Of a stretch of DNA of 64,000 bases, positions 10,571-23,690 are shown in pieces (position 1 is the first letter of the stretch; the number at the start of each line of letters is the position of its first letter). Under the pieces are notes generated by a model. The model made no database searches and was not told the DNA's origin. It saw nothing but the letters and a program-made list of their open reading frames with translations. The DNA is from Hyaloperonospora brassicae (Eukaryota; Oomycota; Peronosporomycetes; Peronosporales; Peronosporaceae), in NCBI GenBank assembly GCA_947650285.1, contig CANTFL010000470.1, positions 62,001-126,000 on the forward strand, written 5' to 3'. A program made the translations under genes and the position numbers.

Positions 10571-13500
10571 AGCAACCTCAAGAGAATGTGCAAATCTCTT
10601 GACGAAAGTTGCTCCAGATACACAATCATTGTGTGTCTCTGCACCTGGTGATGAGATTTCACTCACCACCTTGAAGTTGGAAGCGACAAATGATTTGTCG
10701 CTTCGTGCCCTAGTAGACTGTGGGGCGTCCAACGACTTTGTTAGTCGCCAGTCACTGGCCGATCGTAGGCTCAAGTTCGTTGAGCGCGACATTCCCCTCA
10801 CGAGGATGACGGTGCGCCTTGCTACAGGCGCATCGATTACCGTTGAGAAACGTGTAGTGGGAATCCACTACACGTTAGAGGACGAGCAGTACGATGATGA
10901 TTTCATCGTACTAGATCTGGATGACAAATTTGATGTCATCCTAGGATTACCTTGGTTCAGGAGATACGAGCCAAGGGTGAGCTGGCAGCATCGATCCGTG
11001 AAGATGACTGCCGCTTGTTCATCAGATGGCAATCTGATGAACGTCATGGAGCGTCCAAAAGCGTGTGGATGTACTGCGAGTGAGTGCGATGGCCTCACTT
11101 GCGGTACGGTCGTCAGCACGACTGCACAAGATCACAGTGTAGTTTATCACTACACTGTGGAGCAAGCTCCCGGCGGCTGTACAGATGTACAGGCTGCGCC
11201 GAAGGCCCACCACTCGAAGAAGTCGAGTGGACCGGGACATAGATGCATGCCTAGTGGGCAACATCCGACAAGAAAGAAACCTGTTGCCGTCAAAGGGCAA
11301 CATGGACATCCTAGTTCGACTGGAGAGTCGACCGTAGAGGATCGGTACCTGACTGTGGTTTCACAGCCACAGTCAGAAGACGTAGAGGGAAAAAGTCCCC
11401 ACCTCCAAGAGGAAGGACTTCCTCTCGAGTTACATGTTGAGAGAACAGGCTCTCAACAAGCTGTGGAAGCAAGTTCCCAGGAAGAAAACAAGACGTTGAA
11501 CGTCTTGGTCAATGACGGATCAAGTGTAGGCGCTTATACACTTGATCTGATTGTGCCTCCGAAGTCAACTTCGGAGATAACTCAGTTGCCAACGCTAGAA
11601 CCGAAACGGTTCTTGCGTGATCTGCGTAGTGGCAAAGTCAAGCAGATCTGCATACTCGTCACAGAGGATGAGTATGTGGCCGATATTCGGGCGGCAACAG
11701 TATTTGCTGAGAACGAACGGGTTCTCAGCAGCTCATCAATGGACGAAAGTGTCCTCGATGAGACGACTCGGATTGAGCGATACACGTCTCAATCTTGGGA
11801 GTCACTTCAGGAAAATCCTTTGTATAAGGATTCGATCGAATTTAAGGATGTGTTCCTTGAATCCGTATTGTGCGATTTGCCTAAGGACAAAGGCACTCGA
11901 CACGAGATCGAGCTCAAACCGGGCTCGAAGTACTGTGTCATGAAGCATTGACCACTGCCTCGTGAACAAGTACTAGCGATCGACAAGTTCTTTGACGATC
12001 GCTTAGCAGCGGGCCATGTGAGGGAATCAACATTCCCTCACAGCTCTCCGACCTTCTGTGTGCGAAAGGCCACAGGAGGATGGCGGATAGTGCACGCATT
12101 CAACAAATTGAATGCTGCAACGGTACCGGCTCAGACGCCGATACCGAGGAAGGACGTAATCATAGATGGTATGTCAAAGAGTATTATCTTATCGTCCATG
12201 GACCTGATGGATGGATTCTATCAGATCCTCATGCATGAACGGGACATCCCGTACACAGCAGTGAGCATCCCCAGCGGTATGCTGTGGGAGTGGCTAGTGA
12301 TGCCACAGGGGCTGAGCAATACTCCTGCAACTTTCAATAGATGTGTTACAAATCTGTTGAGACCGGTGCGTGATTTCGCACCGAGTTACTTCGACGATAT
12401 GTTCGTCCATAGTCGGGCTATGGACGGAAAGACGGACGTTGAAGTTCATAGAACTCACGTTCGTCAAGTCCTTCAACTTATGCGCAAGCATAAGTTGTAC
12501 GCAAACCTCAAGAAGTGTATATTCGCGGCTAGCAAATACCACTTCTTGGGTGCATCGTGGGTAAACACTGTGTACGCCCTGATCCTGAAAGATCAAGGCG
12601 ATCACCGACTGGCCAGTTCCAGTCGATGTCAAGGGACTATAGAAGTTCCTTGGGCTAGCGGCGTACTTGCACAAGTACTCGCGCAACTACGCCGAGATGA
12701 CGGTACATCTTTCTTGTTTACTCAAGAAAAATCTCAAGTGGTCATGGAACGCTGAGTACCAGCGTTCCTTTGAAGGTATCAAGCGGAGCTATATGCAGTC
12801 GCTGATCTTGGCGATTACAGATCAGGACAGACCATTTCATGTGGTCTGTGAACCAGCGATTTTGCGATCGGCTGTGCGTTAATGCAATTTGATGCAGATG
12901 GCGCAGAGCGCGTCATCTGTTATCAGTCGCGTCAGATGAGCGCAATTACCCAGTGCATGACAAAGAACTCCTTGCCATGAAGTACGCACTGGCTAAGTTC
13001 CGGGTCTATTTATTGGGATATAGACCGTTCGTTGTCTATACGGACCATGCGTCACTACGCACGGCTGTGAACAGCCCACACCTCTCGCAAAGGATGGCAG
13101 GGTGGCTGTCTTTCGTTGCGGAGTACAACTTCTCCGTAGAGTGAAAACCAGGACGACTCAATGTCGTCGCTGATGCGCTTTCGAGCCGGCCTAATTTTTG
13201 AGCCGGACGCACAATCCAACAGTGAGGGTAAGCCCACCGTTGCGACACTGAGAGACAGTGTTCCTTCGTCAAGCTTACTTGACGACATACGAAAGGCATC
13301 CGCAGAAGGTAAGGTCTTCTCCATTTATGGATCATCTGGCGAATCTATCTAGTACCCCTTGAAAGATTTACCGGCTTTGTACCGATCCTCATCGGATCGG
13401 TATAGTACACGCAACGGGTTGCTGTATTATACAGCTGTTGCCGGCGACACGCCTCGTGTCGTCGTACCCGCTCATCAAGATTTGCGTTTACGCATCATGT

Positions 13501-15426
13501 ATGAGTGTCACGATGCCCCAACAAGCGGCCATCGTGGTAGAGAAAAATGACTTACCTCACGGTAAGTCATGACTTTTACTGGCCACGCCTGTATCAGTTT
13601 GTACGCAAGTACATACGTGCTTGCGAGGTTAGTCAACGGGTGAAGCCTAGTCCTTCATCCCGTGCACCATTACAGCCTCTACCGGTCCCGGCAGAGTGTT
13701 AGCAGTCCGTTTCAATGGACTTCGTCTTCGGTTTCCCGAAGACGACCACAAGAATAATGGCATTCTTGTGCTCGTTGATCGGTTCAGCAAGATGGTGCAT
13801 CTTGCTGCTGTACCCGAGTCGATCAAGGCTCAAGGTTGTGCTCGTGTCTTTCTCGAAACGGTCTTTAGACCTCACGGGTTACCCGTGACCTCGTATCCGT
13901 TCGTGACCCTCGGTTCACGGCGGCATTTTAACAAACCGTGTTCCGTTCTCTTGGAACACGGTTGACGATGTCCACTTATGACCATCCCTAAACAGATGGT
14001 CAGACGGAACGTGCGAACCGTGTCCTCGAAGAGATCCTTCGAGGATATGTCCACTCGTTTTCGAGTTGGAGCGAATTCCTACCCATGGTGGAATTAGCCA
14101 TCAATAATTCGGTGCATGCGCAACACAACATACCCTGTTCTTCGTGAAGGGTTTACGCCATACACGTCTGCCCACCCTTATAGAGTTTGAATCTTGGATA
14201 AGGGAGGAGGGAGTAGCTCGAGCAAAAACCGTTTTGGCTCTTGCTCATCACGTGTCGACGCTAACGTCGTCACGTATGATGCCGATGTCGATCAGGTCGA
14301 CATCGATGAAGCACATTACCGCAATAATAGCGACAACGCTAATATTGATTCGGATGATGATGACGATGCTGGTATATTCAGCATCGTCAACGATTATTCC
14401 AGCGAGGAAGAAGACAGCCTCGCTGAAGAAGAGAACAATCTCTTAGCAGTGCGCACGAAGCGCACTGAAAGACAAAACAAAGAGTCAGCAGAGAACATCC
14501 TGATGACTCGAGAGGCGGTAGTCCATTTTTTACAGGACTCCATCGCAAATGCGGTGGACCGCCAGAAATGGAACGCAGACAAGAATGGAAGAGCAAATGT
14601 TCTTTCATTTAAAGTTAATGACCTAGTACTACTGTCTACGGTAAACTTACCTGGACATGCAGTCACTAGTGTCGGTAGTAGTAAACTACTGCCGAAATAC
14701 ATTGGGCCATTTCGAGTGTTGCATCGCAAGGGCAATGCATACACGATCGAATTGCCACGTAGGATGCGTGCGCATCCTACGTTTTACGTGGGGCGACTCA
14801 GACCGTACTGTCGGTACGAGGTTTCTTCTTCCGATGACGATAGCCCCCACGTTCAAGAACATCCATCAAGTTCTTGCGTTCGCGCTCCAGACGATCCGTC
14901 TGGTCGCGCAGATAAGATATCTCGGAACTCAACCGAGATATCTCCCCGCGAGCTGTCGTCAGCTCGCCGAATAGAGAGCGGACATCCCGCTCGACCTGAA
15001 GCTGCGCTGTGGCGTAATCTGCGCGGTCTCTCGCCCGATTAGCCCCGCGATCCTTGTGGTTCTTCCGCACGGTATCAGTCAAAGCTTAGCGCGGGTTGCG
15101 CTCGTGCTTCAAGTCATCGCACAATTCATCGATTGCGCGATCCATCTTGTAAGGGTCGAGATGGTGAACCGAATCATCTGGAGGAGGTCTTTCCTCCTCC
15201 ACCACATCATTTGGTGGATTCTCACGGTGGTTAACGCTTTCTAGTTGAGCGTATCTTGAACCACCGTGACGATTCAGGATCAAGGACGAGCTACCTCGTC
15301 CAGTGGCGGGGGTATCCACCCTCTTGGAATAGCTGGGATCCCCGCTCTCAGCTGTTGATGGACGTTCAAGGTCTCGTCCGCCAGTATGACGAGACGCATC
15401 CGATTGGTCCGAGGGCCCATCGGTAA
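10534..15426 (+). pseudogene. pol: pol (broken), chromovirus copy 1
   Basis: In order: aspartic protease with the DCGA motif (near 10716), reverse transcriptase with YFDDMFVHS (near 12390-12415), RNase H (TDHASLRTA near 13040-13070), integrase (near 13700-14100), an acidic linker, and a chromodomain (15240-15426, ending LVRQYDETHP). Breaks include TGA at 11949-11951 (TGG in copy 2), frameshifts near 12540 and 12860, TGA at 13142-13144, an insertion at about 13547, TAG at 15040-15042 and TAA at 15231-15233. As in copy 2, the integrase tail changes to the -1 frame around 14190-14450. Confidence 0.9.
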
Positions 15427-16377
15427 ACACGCGCCCTAGGCGCTTGTAGACGGATCGCAAGTTTGCAATCGCGTCACGCATCTCAGCCGAGATGTGTGCC
15501 CTTCCCCAGGGCGAACTTAGGGAGTTAACATCCCTAGGTGCACGTTACGAGTTGTCAACACAACTCGCACAAGGGTCTCCCATGAGGGCAAGGAATGTCT
15601 GCCTCACTCGACAAACAGTGCAACCGGTACCTTGCACCGGTTGGTGTTCGCTTTTCAAACTTGAGGCGTACCGCCTCAAGTTTCTTAAGCCACCCTTCTC
15701 GTCCAAAATTCTTTACGTTTTGGACGAACACGTTCCACGCAGCCAAAAGCGAGGCCTTGTCGCGCTTTTGGTTGCCGTTGTACCATCGATGTCTAAGAAA
15801 GACATCGAGATATAATTATTTCTCAGCGCGAAAGTTACTCGCGCTAGGATCCAAGCCGTGAAGCTCAGTCGCATCGAATAAGGGTATTCGATGGTGTTGG
15901 CTTGTCTCGTGAGACAAGCCATTGATGAGCCGTTCAGGCAAACGCCACTGCTTCGGCTCATCAAGCTTCGAATTAGTACCTCTGTCGGTACCACGGCTCC
16001 CAGAATGACGACGGATCACGCCTTCGTCATCACGCTCGTGCGAAGAAGCACGAGTCGGCGGTGGTAAGGAGTAATATTCCTCACCACCCTGATCACCTTC
16101 ATCATCACTACCGAACAGACTGTGTTGCAACTCACGAGTCCGTTCGTTCGGCAGTGGCCTTGGCGAATACTGAGGCGGTTCCGGTGATCGAGACGCCTCT
16201 GGAACATTGTCAAATTCAGACGACCTCAATGTCGGGGTCATCATGCGCACGCGGTGTGATACCGCGTGCACCTGTAGCACCTGTTGCTGCAGGCGGAGAA
16301 CGAGCAGCAGACGACGAGTTGTCTGCCGCAGAGGCTGGCGCAGCAGCGGGCTGTGCGTGTCTTGAGTCTTCCCGCAT
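14798..16377 (-). pseudogene. Antisense gene of the chromovirus, copy 1 (broken)
   Basis: Minus-strand counterpart of the intact 535-residue antisense protein at 47711-49318. The first ATG of copy 2 is GTG here, and the second (16377) is retained. Homology is recognisable over the whole length, including the WRLPERLING and RADYATAQLQVERDVRSL segments and the C-terminal coiled coil. It is broken by stops and frameshifts in the N-terminal half. Its last 629 bases, which overlap pol in antisense, keep a single frame with one nonsense change (TAC to TAA, near 15083-15085). Its stop is TGA at 14798-14800. Confidence 0.85.
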
Positions 16378-16500
16378 AGACACGTTAACTATGCGAGGTC
16401 GGGTGGAAAGTGAATGGAACGGACCCAACAAGTGCTCCCTGTCCCAATGGTGCCCAATGGGTGGCCACCATATTTTTGATAGTCACACGGTGACTATCAG

Positions 16501-16514
16501 TTAAGGGGGGGTGA
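16501..16514 (+). promoter_or_regulatory. Polypurine tract, copy 1
   Basis: TTAAGGGGGGGTGA directly precedes the 3' LTR (starts 16515), the position and composition of the plus-strand primer of LTR retrotransposons. Copy 2 has the same tract. Confidence 0.7.
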
Positions 16515-16908
16515 TGTAACGGTGCAGTCCGTTACATGGAAATTGTCATTTGAGAGATAATGACAATAAAGAATATGAAGTTGAATATTCTTTTAACAAT
16601 ATCACCAATAGTGGTGATATTGACGGGTCGACCATAGGGTCTGCTCATTGGGTGATATCTTGATGATATTAACCCACCAATCGCCGCAATACGCGCGCAA
16701 TGAGTGGTGACGAGACGTCACCATACACTCAGCTATATTAGTATAATTAAGTTAAGTCAAACAGAGAGACAGTGGTTAAAAGACTTAATTATATTAATAT
16801 AACAGTTCTACTTTTACCTTACCTACGCTTCCTCGTTTGCCTCGTGTACGTCTGTCGGGAGCACCGAAATTCTTGCGTTAAGTTCACGCAAGGGTGTGCC
16901 CCGTTACA
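16515..16908 (+). repeat. 3' LTR of copy 1
   Basis: 394 bp, TGTAACGG...CCGTTACA. It is closer to the LTRs of copy 2 than to the 5' LTR of its own element. It contains several perfect short inverted repeats (for example AAGAATAT/ATATTCTT and CAATATCACC/GGTGATATTG). Confidence 0.9.
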
Positions 16909-19900
16909 ATTATAGCATAATTTACACTAATAGAATGCATGCTATGATACGATTCAAATAACGCAATCTGAGCCTATTTTGCAATAAAAGTATGAACGCT
17001 ACTAATTAGTTTCACGAACGATCTATAGACTTAGAATGATACAAGGTCGTATCTAAACGCACGTACAAAAACCCGACCGTACGTGATATAAGATACTGTA
17101 AAGTAATAATTACATGCATCATAAAGGAGGTTTTCTTGCGCAAAACAGCTTGATAATACTCGCCTTTTATTTTTTGTATAATGCGCGGCCGACTCGACAG
17201 ATGCAGACGATGTAGACACGAGAGTGTGTTTTTACATTTGCATTTACAACACATGAGCTGTCAGGCTCTCCTGTTTGGCACTGCTAATCATTACAGCCAT
17301 TGTGCATTTTTCACAGCTTCTCTTACACTTCTATTCTGAAGCAAATTGACACTGTCGTCCGATGAACGCTGTCGCGGATCACCCGCTACTACTTGCATCT
17401 GTCGTCGGGTGACCTTGTCGTCGTTCATCCACCACGCTCTGGAATTTGTCGCTGCGTGTACAATGCAATAAAATACAAGAGAGATGTTGCGTATTTTGCA
17501 AGAACAGTATTTCGTGCCGACCGCTCTCATGGGTTTGTACCAAAAATGAATCGATACTTGACGGTAGATCCGACATCCGGCAATCGTCGGGCAAGGTTTC
17601 TTTGTGTCATTTTGCTGCGGTATCTGTATGATTACAAACAACAACATCATTTTCCATGTCTCGCTTAAGTAAGCATGTATGTGCTCGCACGTATGTTACA
17701 TACGCTGGTATATTCTAGCATTCATAATTAGATGCATGTTGTTATTTATTCGCAGCGCTTTTTTATTTGTATTGACACATTACAATTTTTATTTTCGCGA
17801 TTATCTGGTGATGTTTTACGATGTCACTATAGAGAACAGTGTAGAACTGTGGTTACTATTACTGTTTTTGTCTTTGCAGTTTTTTATGCCTTGTACCCAG
17901 CATACCTTGTTGAAGACGTTCACTCTTAACACCGCTATTACTCGTAGTACAGCAAAAAGACACACGAGATCTCCTATGTTGCCATGCCTGTAGGTTCTTG
18001 AAAGAGAAGAAATTATGTTAGTGACATAATTTTTATCTTGTTGACAATCGGGACACATTATATTATGCTAGATAGCGCGCAAGACCTGCGGACATGTACA
18101 ACACTCGGTCATAGTAAGTGCAGCTTTGCCGATAAGTGTTAATCTGAACGGCGATGGCTCAACGTCACCTTGCCTTGCGCAAATATGACTTGCGTTGCCG
18201 TCAAAACACATGGTTTGGACATCGCCACGAATAGCTGTTACTAGTCGACGCTCATTCAAACGTTTTGTTTGAAGCTAAGTACTTTCTGCACTTCGCTGCC
18301 GTTACTGTGAGGTATAGAATACTATCAATCTGCGAATGATGCGAAATAGACGTATCTTCATTGACATACATTCACCGGCGTGCAATATCAATGCGTTGTC
18401 ACTAGTGAGCAATTTAAACGTTTAGTCATGATTACGGATAATGACGAAGAGCCGTCCAAATTATTGCGTGGTATGTAAAACAGTGTCGAAATTTTTGTCA
18501 GCTCAATTCTTAAATCAAAGCCCGATCGATGGTGAGACCGAGCTCTGCTTGGACATGCCTCAAGCTCAACTTCACGCAAGTAGTATTCTATCATCTGTCA
18601 AAGTCCCTACGCACTTTGTTTGACATGTCTACTACAGTGACAGCTCCCGCGAAATTCGGTGTAAGATGATATCGGTGCTTGTAAGCACGTCGCACCTCGA
18701 TTGACCTGTTGCCTGATCGCATCAAGTGGACAAGTTCGCGCAAGGCTTCAAGAGAAGCCTATTGGATTGAACTCGATGCGGAACGACCGAAAGCACTGTT
18801 ACTATCTGTCTTTTGTTCATCCGATAGCTACGTGTGATTAGGTTGTTTCGCAGTAAGTCGATCGGTGCCTAAACACATAAAAGGGCGTCTATTTAGCTCA
18901 TTACAAAAAGAAGAGTGAGTTAAAACATTGAGATGATTTACAATTTTTAGTATAGAGGTCGTGAAGTCAACGCATTCAGTGTGTAATCCAGTGGTCTACT
19001 CTTGTGTGACATGTAGCGTCTCGTTATTGAACACTGTCTTTCCATCGTATTCGATATAAGGCGTGACAAAGTGATTCTAGCGCTACAAAGGGCGGTCGTT
19101 TGGCAAAGACGTGCATTCTGGGACAACATTACGCGAGCGCACGAGAAGAAGGCGCGCATACTTCCTGATTGTTATAACTCTTCGAGACAGATCATTCAGT
19201 GTAGATCATTTCAGTGTTTCGTTGCATCGCGTCCTTCTCTTTGGGTATTGAATATCCACGATACACTCTCGCACAATTTGGTAATCTGTTCAGACAGCTG
19301 AGCCGAAATGAGCGCAGCTATTGCAGAAGTGATAAACTGGTATGTGCAGAACTTGCACACATCTCAACTATGCTTGACGTGCGTCGGTACACAAAGAAAA
19401 GTCAAAAAGTGACTGCAGAAGGATGATGAACCCGCCAGTTTTTAAGGGTTCACCAGTAGGCCACAAGCCGGAGCCGATACAATAGAAGATACTCCACCAA
19501 AAATCTAACCTCGATTATGCTCTTACGCGGCGCGAGTTTGGCAAGGCGCCTTGACTGGCTCAGATCGACAAAAACTGAAGCTGTTGTGGCACAAGGTGGC
19601 AAAATCTCTTTGATGAGAAGTTAAAGTAGCTGTGACAGCTCAGCAACAGGTCTAACGAAGATATAGGCTGCTCTGCTTATTCATATGACATGACTGATCG
19701 TGCCAACATGATCAGTTTCACTTTATTCACAGTAAAGGGCGTGAACCCTGAAGTGTCGCAATGTATGCAAAGCGACTGTGGCGTTAAAAGCCAGCTGATC
19801 CCACCAACAAATTATTTATCGTGCATTGTGCTCGAAAGGCCACTGGAAGAAGGAGATGATGGTACATCCAGCGCCATAAGAAATTAGATATCGTGCTTTT

Positions 19901-22445
19901 CCCCGGCTTGTCGTCGTACCGGTGCAAGTTTTGCGCATGTGACCTTCTTGTCCTTTGTTCACGGCAACATACATTAACCACGGCAGCTCACCGTCGAATG
20001 TCAAAAAGAAGCACTGCGCATCAAATTGGTCACGCGTTTGCTCTTGCGTTAGTTGCAGTTTTAGTGGAGAGTAGAATTCCCCATCATAGTTTGGTAGACG
20101 TTATAGAGAGTTTCGTTATCTTGCGACGAGCGATGCCAAGTTCATAACTCTCCGAGCGGCAACATCGTCCATGGTGTTGTTGCTGCAAACTCTGTCATCG
20201 GTACCTCTGGAATCTCAAAAGAGGCGAGCGTGACTATGCAGGATATGGGCAGCTACCTATCTGCACGGGTCTGTTCTGCTTGGTGGGCTTCCGTTTGTCA
20301 GTACATGGATCAACCCAATTTCTACGACCTAGCGCGATGTAAAGGTTTGCTACCGCTCGTTGCCGTTTGTGTCATCCAAGCAAGTTCGAAGCAGTTGATC
20401 AATGTTGTATGGATAGCAGAATGATGAGAAGGCAGTCGTAGGTAAAGGGGTACGCGCGGGATAGCTAGATAGAAAAACTTTACCACCTGTTATCGTGTGG
20501 TGGTAAGGTAAAGGTGGCAATGAGCGCAAACGTCGCTGGTCAGTTATCGCACAAGCCAAGATCTCAGAGGCAATTGAACCCATAGCGGTCATTTCTATCG
20601 TATGTCGTACTGCATGCGCTTAAACACACTCACACGGTGCTTCATGCACCAAAGAGAGAGGTCTAATCCGAGCATTCGTTCGACAAGAAGTCAGAGGTGC
20701 TGTAGTATCGATTGCTTGCGAGAAAGGTAAAGGAGGCCGCTACAAATCGCTTTGGCGCCATTCTACCCGCAGACCAACTCCGAGTATAATGCCCAACGTG
20801 TGTCTGACTCGGTCGAAGTCGCGTGTATACAATCCGGTTCGTGATACACCTTCCACATTGCAGCTTGAGCCCGGCCAGCGCACTTCCATTGAACCGAATC
20901 GAAGCACGGGCAGTAATCGAGCCGTTAGCACTTGACAGACAATACACCGCACGTAAATGAATGGGCCTTGTCATTTCGTCTTGTGCGAGCGCACATGATG
21001 CACCACGCGAGAGCAAATCGTACAGCTTTCCGTCAGCTTTTTGTCTCAAGGTGACTGTGCTTTTCGTGGTGAGAGTCTGCACTTGGTCCTGCACTATCCC
21101 TTTCGATTACTCGTCTTTCCGTCTACGAGATAAACGACGGCGTAAACTTCTCGCGCATAGTCAGTTTTGTCGCGTGCACGACGCAGACGTCAGTCGTCCA
21201 TCGTGTCTTTGTCACCCAGCGGGGCCGCTACTTGCCAACCGCTTTTGCGTCTAGCTTTGCCGCCCATCGATCGTTTGCGGCTGTCGAGGCAGATGGGTAT
21301 AGTCAGTAGTGACCAGTCTCGTTTTACAGCGCTATCGCTGGTTGGTAATACGGAATGTGTCTAACGCCTGGGTCCACCACCTCTACAAGGAACGGCTAAA
21401 ACCGGCGGCAATACCGGTAAGCCGCCGACAAGACGTGCCACGTGATGGCTACGGTGACCATTGCACGAGCCGAGTACCCGAGACGACGACCCGAATGTAT
21501 TTCTAAACCGATCACGATCAACGTTTGGCTAGAGGGCGGCGATGTTGACGGTCTGAACGTTTGACAACACTTCGCCACCCATTCTTTTCGTGGGGTCACG
21601 TGAGACCCTTGCCATTCGCAGCCAATGCTCAGAGGTTCAGCAGCAAAAGTTGTTGTCGGCCAAGTCGCTGTCGCGTGGCAAGTCTGGATCTGAAGTAGAC
21701 GACCAGCGCCGGGCCGGGTGGAAAACCCGGTCGGTCTTTGTCCCGCAGCGCCCGTCTCGCTCATTCCGACTCTCTTTGGCCCGTCGCTGCTGGGCGCATT
21801 GCGTGGCTTTGGTTGCGCGGTGGTGCAGGTCTTCCACCCGCTGACCAAGAAGCATGCGTCCCGAGACTGGCACTTGCCCGGGAAAGAGAGAAAACTGCGC
21901 GCGTGTACTGATTACTCGCGTCTGCGACGACGATGGGCTTCCTGCCAATACATTCGCCTCTCTTCTCGAATAGCATCGGCTTTCCCATCTGTTCTGTGCG
22001 CGAGGGCCCGTAGCAAAGTTGTCGCGCCGGTCGGCCCACCGGTTTAATGTGGCCATCGGTAGTTGGCTTACTGGAGATCATTTCGTGTATACTTTCTGTA
22101 TGTAACAACAGGACGCGGCAAGAACTATACAATCAGTAAAAATCAGTGTCGCAAGCGCACGTACGCCCAGAACACCCAACGACCAAATGTCGCGCGGCCG
22201 CCTTGATCCACACGCCCGGCCGCGCCGTTTCTTTTTGTGTCGCGGCCGGCGTTACAGAGCGTTAATTCATCCGACGGCTACCTGCTCCACTTCACCTCTT
22301 GCAACAGCAGCGAGCGGTACTCGGCGGTACAAAAAAGGGTATCCGTCTCGACGGAGCTCGTGCTTTTTCTGTCGCCTATGAGCGGGTCTGTCCACGTCGA
22401 CAAAAACGGGTCGCCATAATAGAGCAGGAGCGATTAGGTCATTTG

Positions 22446-22545
22446 TGTGTACGTACGTACGTACGTACGTAGTATGTATGTACATGTTTGTATGTACGTT
22501 TGTATGTACGTTTGTATGTGTGTTTGTATGTACGTTTGTATGTAC
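22446..22545 (+). repeat. GTAC/TGTA microsatellite
   Basis: A run of ACGT units followed by imperfect TGTATGTACGTT units, upstream of the double-PH gene. Confidence 0.9.
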
Positions 22546-22745
22546 GCTGTCTGAAAATAAGTATGTGAACATATACACGAAACGTGGGGGGGGCGGCCCT
22601 TGCGCAGAGTCAGTTAGCAAACTGACTTCTACCCGGTGGCGAGACAGTCGGCTCGTCGATCGCGCACTTTGGCAGAGACTGCGACGCGCACAAGAGCCGC
22701 ACGAGTGGCCCCGAAGCGCATTTCGTCCACAGCGGCCACCGCTTC

Positions 22746-22769
22746 CTCGTCGTCGTCGTCGTCGTCGTC
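22746..22769 (+). repeat. (CGT)n triplet run
   Basis: Eight CGT units ending about 45 bp upstream of the start codon of the PH gene, in its probable promoter or 5' UTR. Confidence 0.9.
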
Positions 22770-22814
22770 TCTTCACTCGGCCGCTCACGTGTCCTTTTGT
22801 TGTGGCAGCAGCTG

Positions 22815-23690
22815 ATGAACCACCGCATGAACTCGTTCCAGGGAACGCGTCCAGGCCCGAGCAGCCACGGCCTGAGCATCCCAGGCCTCAATGTCGACAT
22901 TGAGATGCTCGTGCAGAGCACGCAGGGCTCGGCCATGCACTTTGGCCGCAAGTCGTCGCACGAGAAGTTCCACGGATGGCTCTGGAAGAAGTCGGGCCGC
23001 TTCTCCAAGTGGCGGAACCAGCACTTTGTGCTCGATGGCGCGCTGCTGACGTACTACGACACGTTTCCGACCGACCAGTTCGTGTCCGAGTCGTCGTTGA
23101 TGCCGATCCAGGGCGACAATCTGTTTACGACCAAGAGCGAGTCCACGCCGGCCGGTGCGGTCCGCGTGGCGCACGTCGAGACGTCGCCCAAGTCCAAGAT
23201 CGCGTTCAAGGTCTATGCCGTGAGCGGCAAGATCATTGACGTCCGTGCAAAGAACGACACGCTGTGCAGGCAGTGGGTGGACCGACTGAACGAAGCAGCA
23301 GCGCTGGCCAAGCGCCAAGAGTCGCTCAACAATAGCACGACCAGCACGGCGTCGTCGACGATTTCGATGGGCTACTCGGATTCCGAGCTGGACATGCAGT
23401 GCAACATTGTGGACAAGAGCGGGTGGCTGGAAGTCGGCGACCGCAAGTCCACGCGAGCACGATTCTGTGTCATGCAGGGCAACATGTTTACAGTGTACGA
23501 TACGGAGGACGCATGGGCGGTGCCGCTCAGTCGTGCTTACGTGACGCACGCCGAGAAGATCAGTGAAGCCACTTGTTCGTTTTCCGTATCGACGTCTGCT
23601 GGAAAAACGAGTAAGACATTGATATGCAAGGCACGGTCGCAAGACGAGATGCACATGTGGATGGAGGCGCTGAGCAGTGCGTTCGAGTGA
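22815..23690 (+). CDS. Protein with two PH domains
   Basis: 291 residues, single exon, first ATG in the frame at 22815 (a second Met follows four codons later). Residues 52-165 form a PH domain: GWLWKKSGRFSKWRNQHFVL is a typical first strand pair, and the last helix carries the invariant Trp (CRQWVDRL). Residues 200-291 form a second, shorter PH-like domain beginning KSGWLEVGD and ending in a helix with the matching Trp (HMWMEAL). Between them is a Ser/Thr-rich linker. PH domains bind phosphoinositides or protein partners, so a role at membranes in signalling or trafficking is likely; ligand specificity cannot be read. No catalytic domain is present. The opposite strand is also open over the same region, but that is a shadow of the GC-rich codon use. 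Confidence 0.88.
   Translation: MNHRMNSFQGTRPGPSSHGLSIPGLNVDIEMLVQSTQGSAMHFGRKSSHEKFHGWLWKKSGRFSKWRNQHFVLDGALLTYYDTFPTDQFVSESSLMPIQGDNLFTTKSESTPAGAVRVAHVETSPKSKIAFKVYAVSGKIIDVRAKNDTLCRQWVDRLNEAAALAKRQESLNNSTTSTASSTISMGYSDSELDMQCNIVDKSGWLEVGDRKSTRARFCVMQGNMFTVYDTEDAWAVPLSRAYVTHAEKISEATCSFSVSTSAGKTSKTLICKARSQDEMHMWMEALSSAFE

Larger units (their letters stand above)
8920..16908 (+). mobile_element. Degenerate Ty3/gypsy chromovirus, copy 1
   Basis: LTR-bounded element with the order LTR, gag, pol (protease, RT, RNase H, integrase, chromodomain), LTR, plus an antisense gene at the 3' end. It matches the intact copy at 47190-55170 along its length but has many stops, frameshifts and small deletions. 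Both ends read TGTAAC...GTTACA. The two LTRs differ in length (448 and 394 bp) and sequence, and the flanking five bases do not match (GGAAT and ATTAT). It is therefore an old insertion or a recombinant of two insertions. Confidence 0.9.
16909..22814. other. Intergenic region, no recognised gene
   Basis: About 5.9 kb, AT-rich up to about 18.1 kb. Short frames on both strands show no domain. Two GC-richer places might hide exons but could not be supported: minus strand 20663-21094 (open 144 codons without an ATG) and 21590-22050. Close to the PH-protein gene lie an ACGT/TGTA microsatellite (22446-22545) and a CGT triplet run (22746-22769). Confidence 0.5.

Noticed and set aside
20663..21094. 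144-codon minus-strand frame that looked like an exon
   Set aside because: No ATG, only a weak acceptor, no recognisable domain, and no partner exon found.
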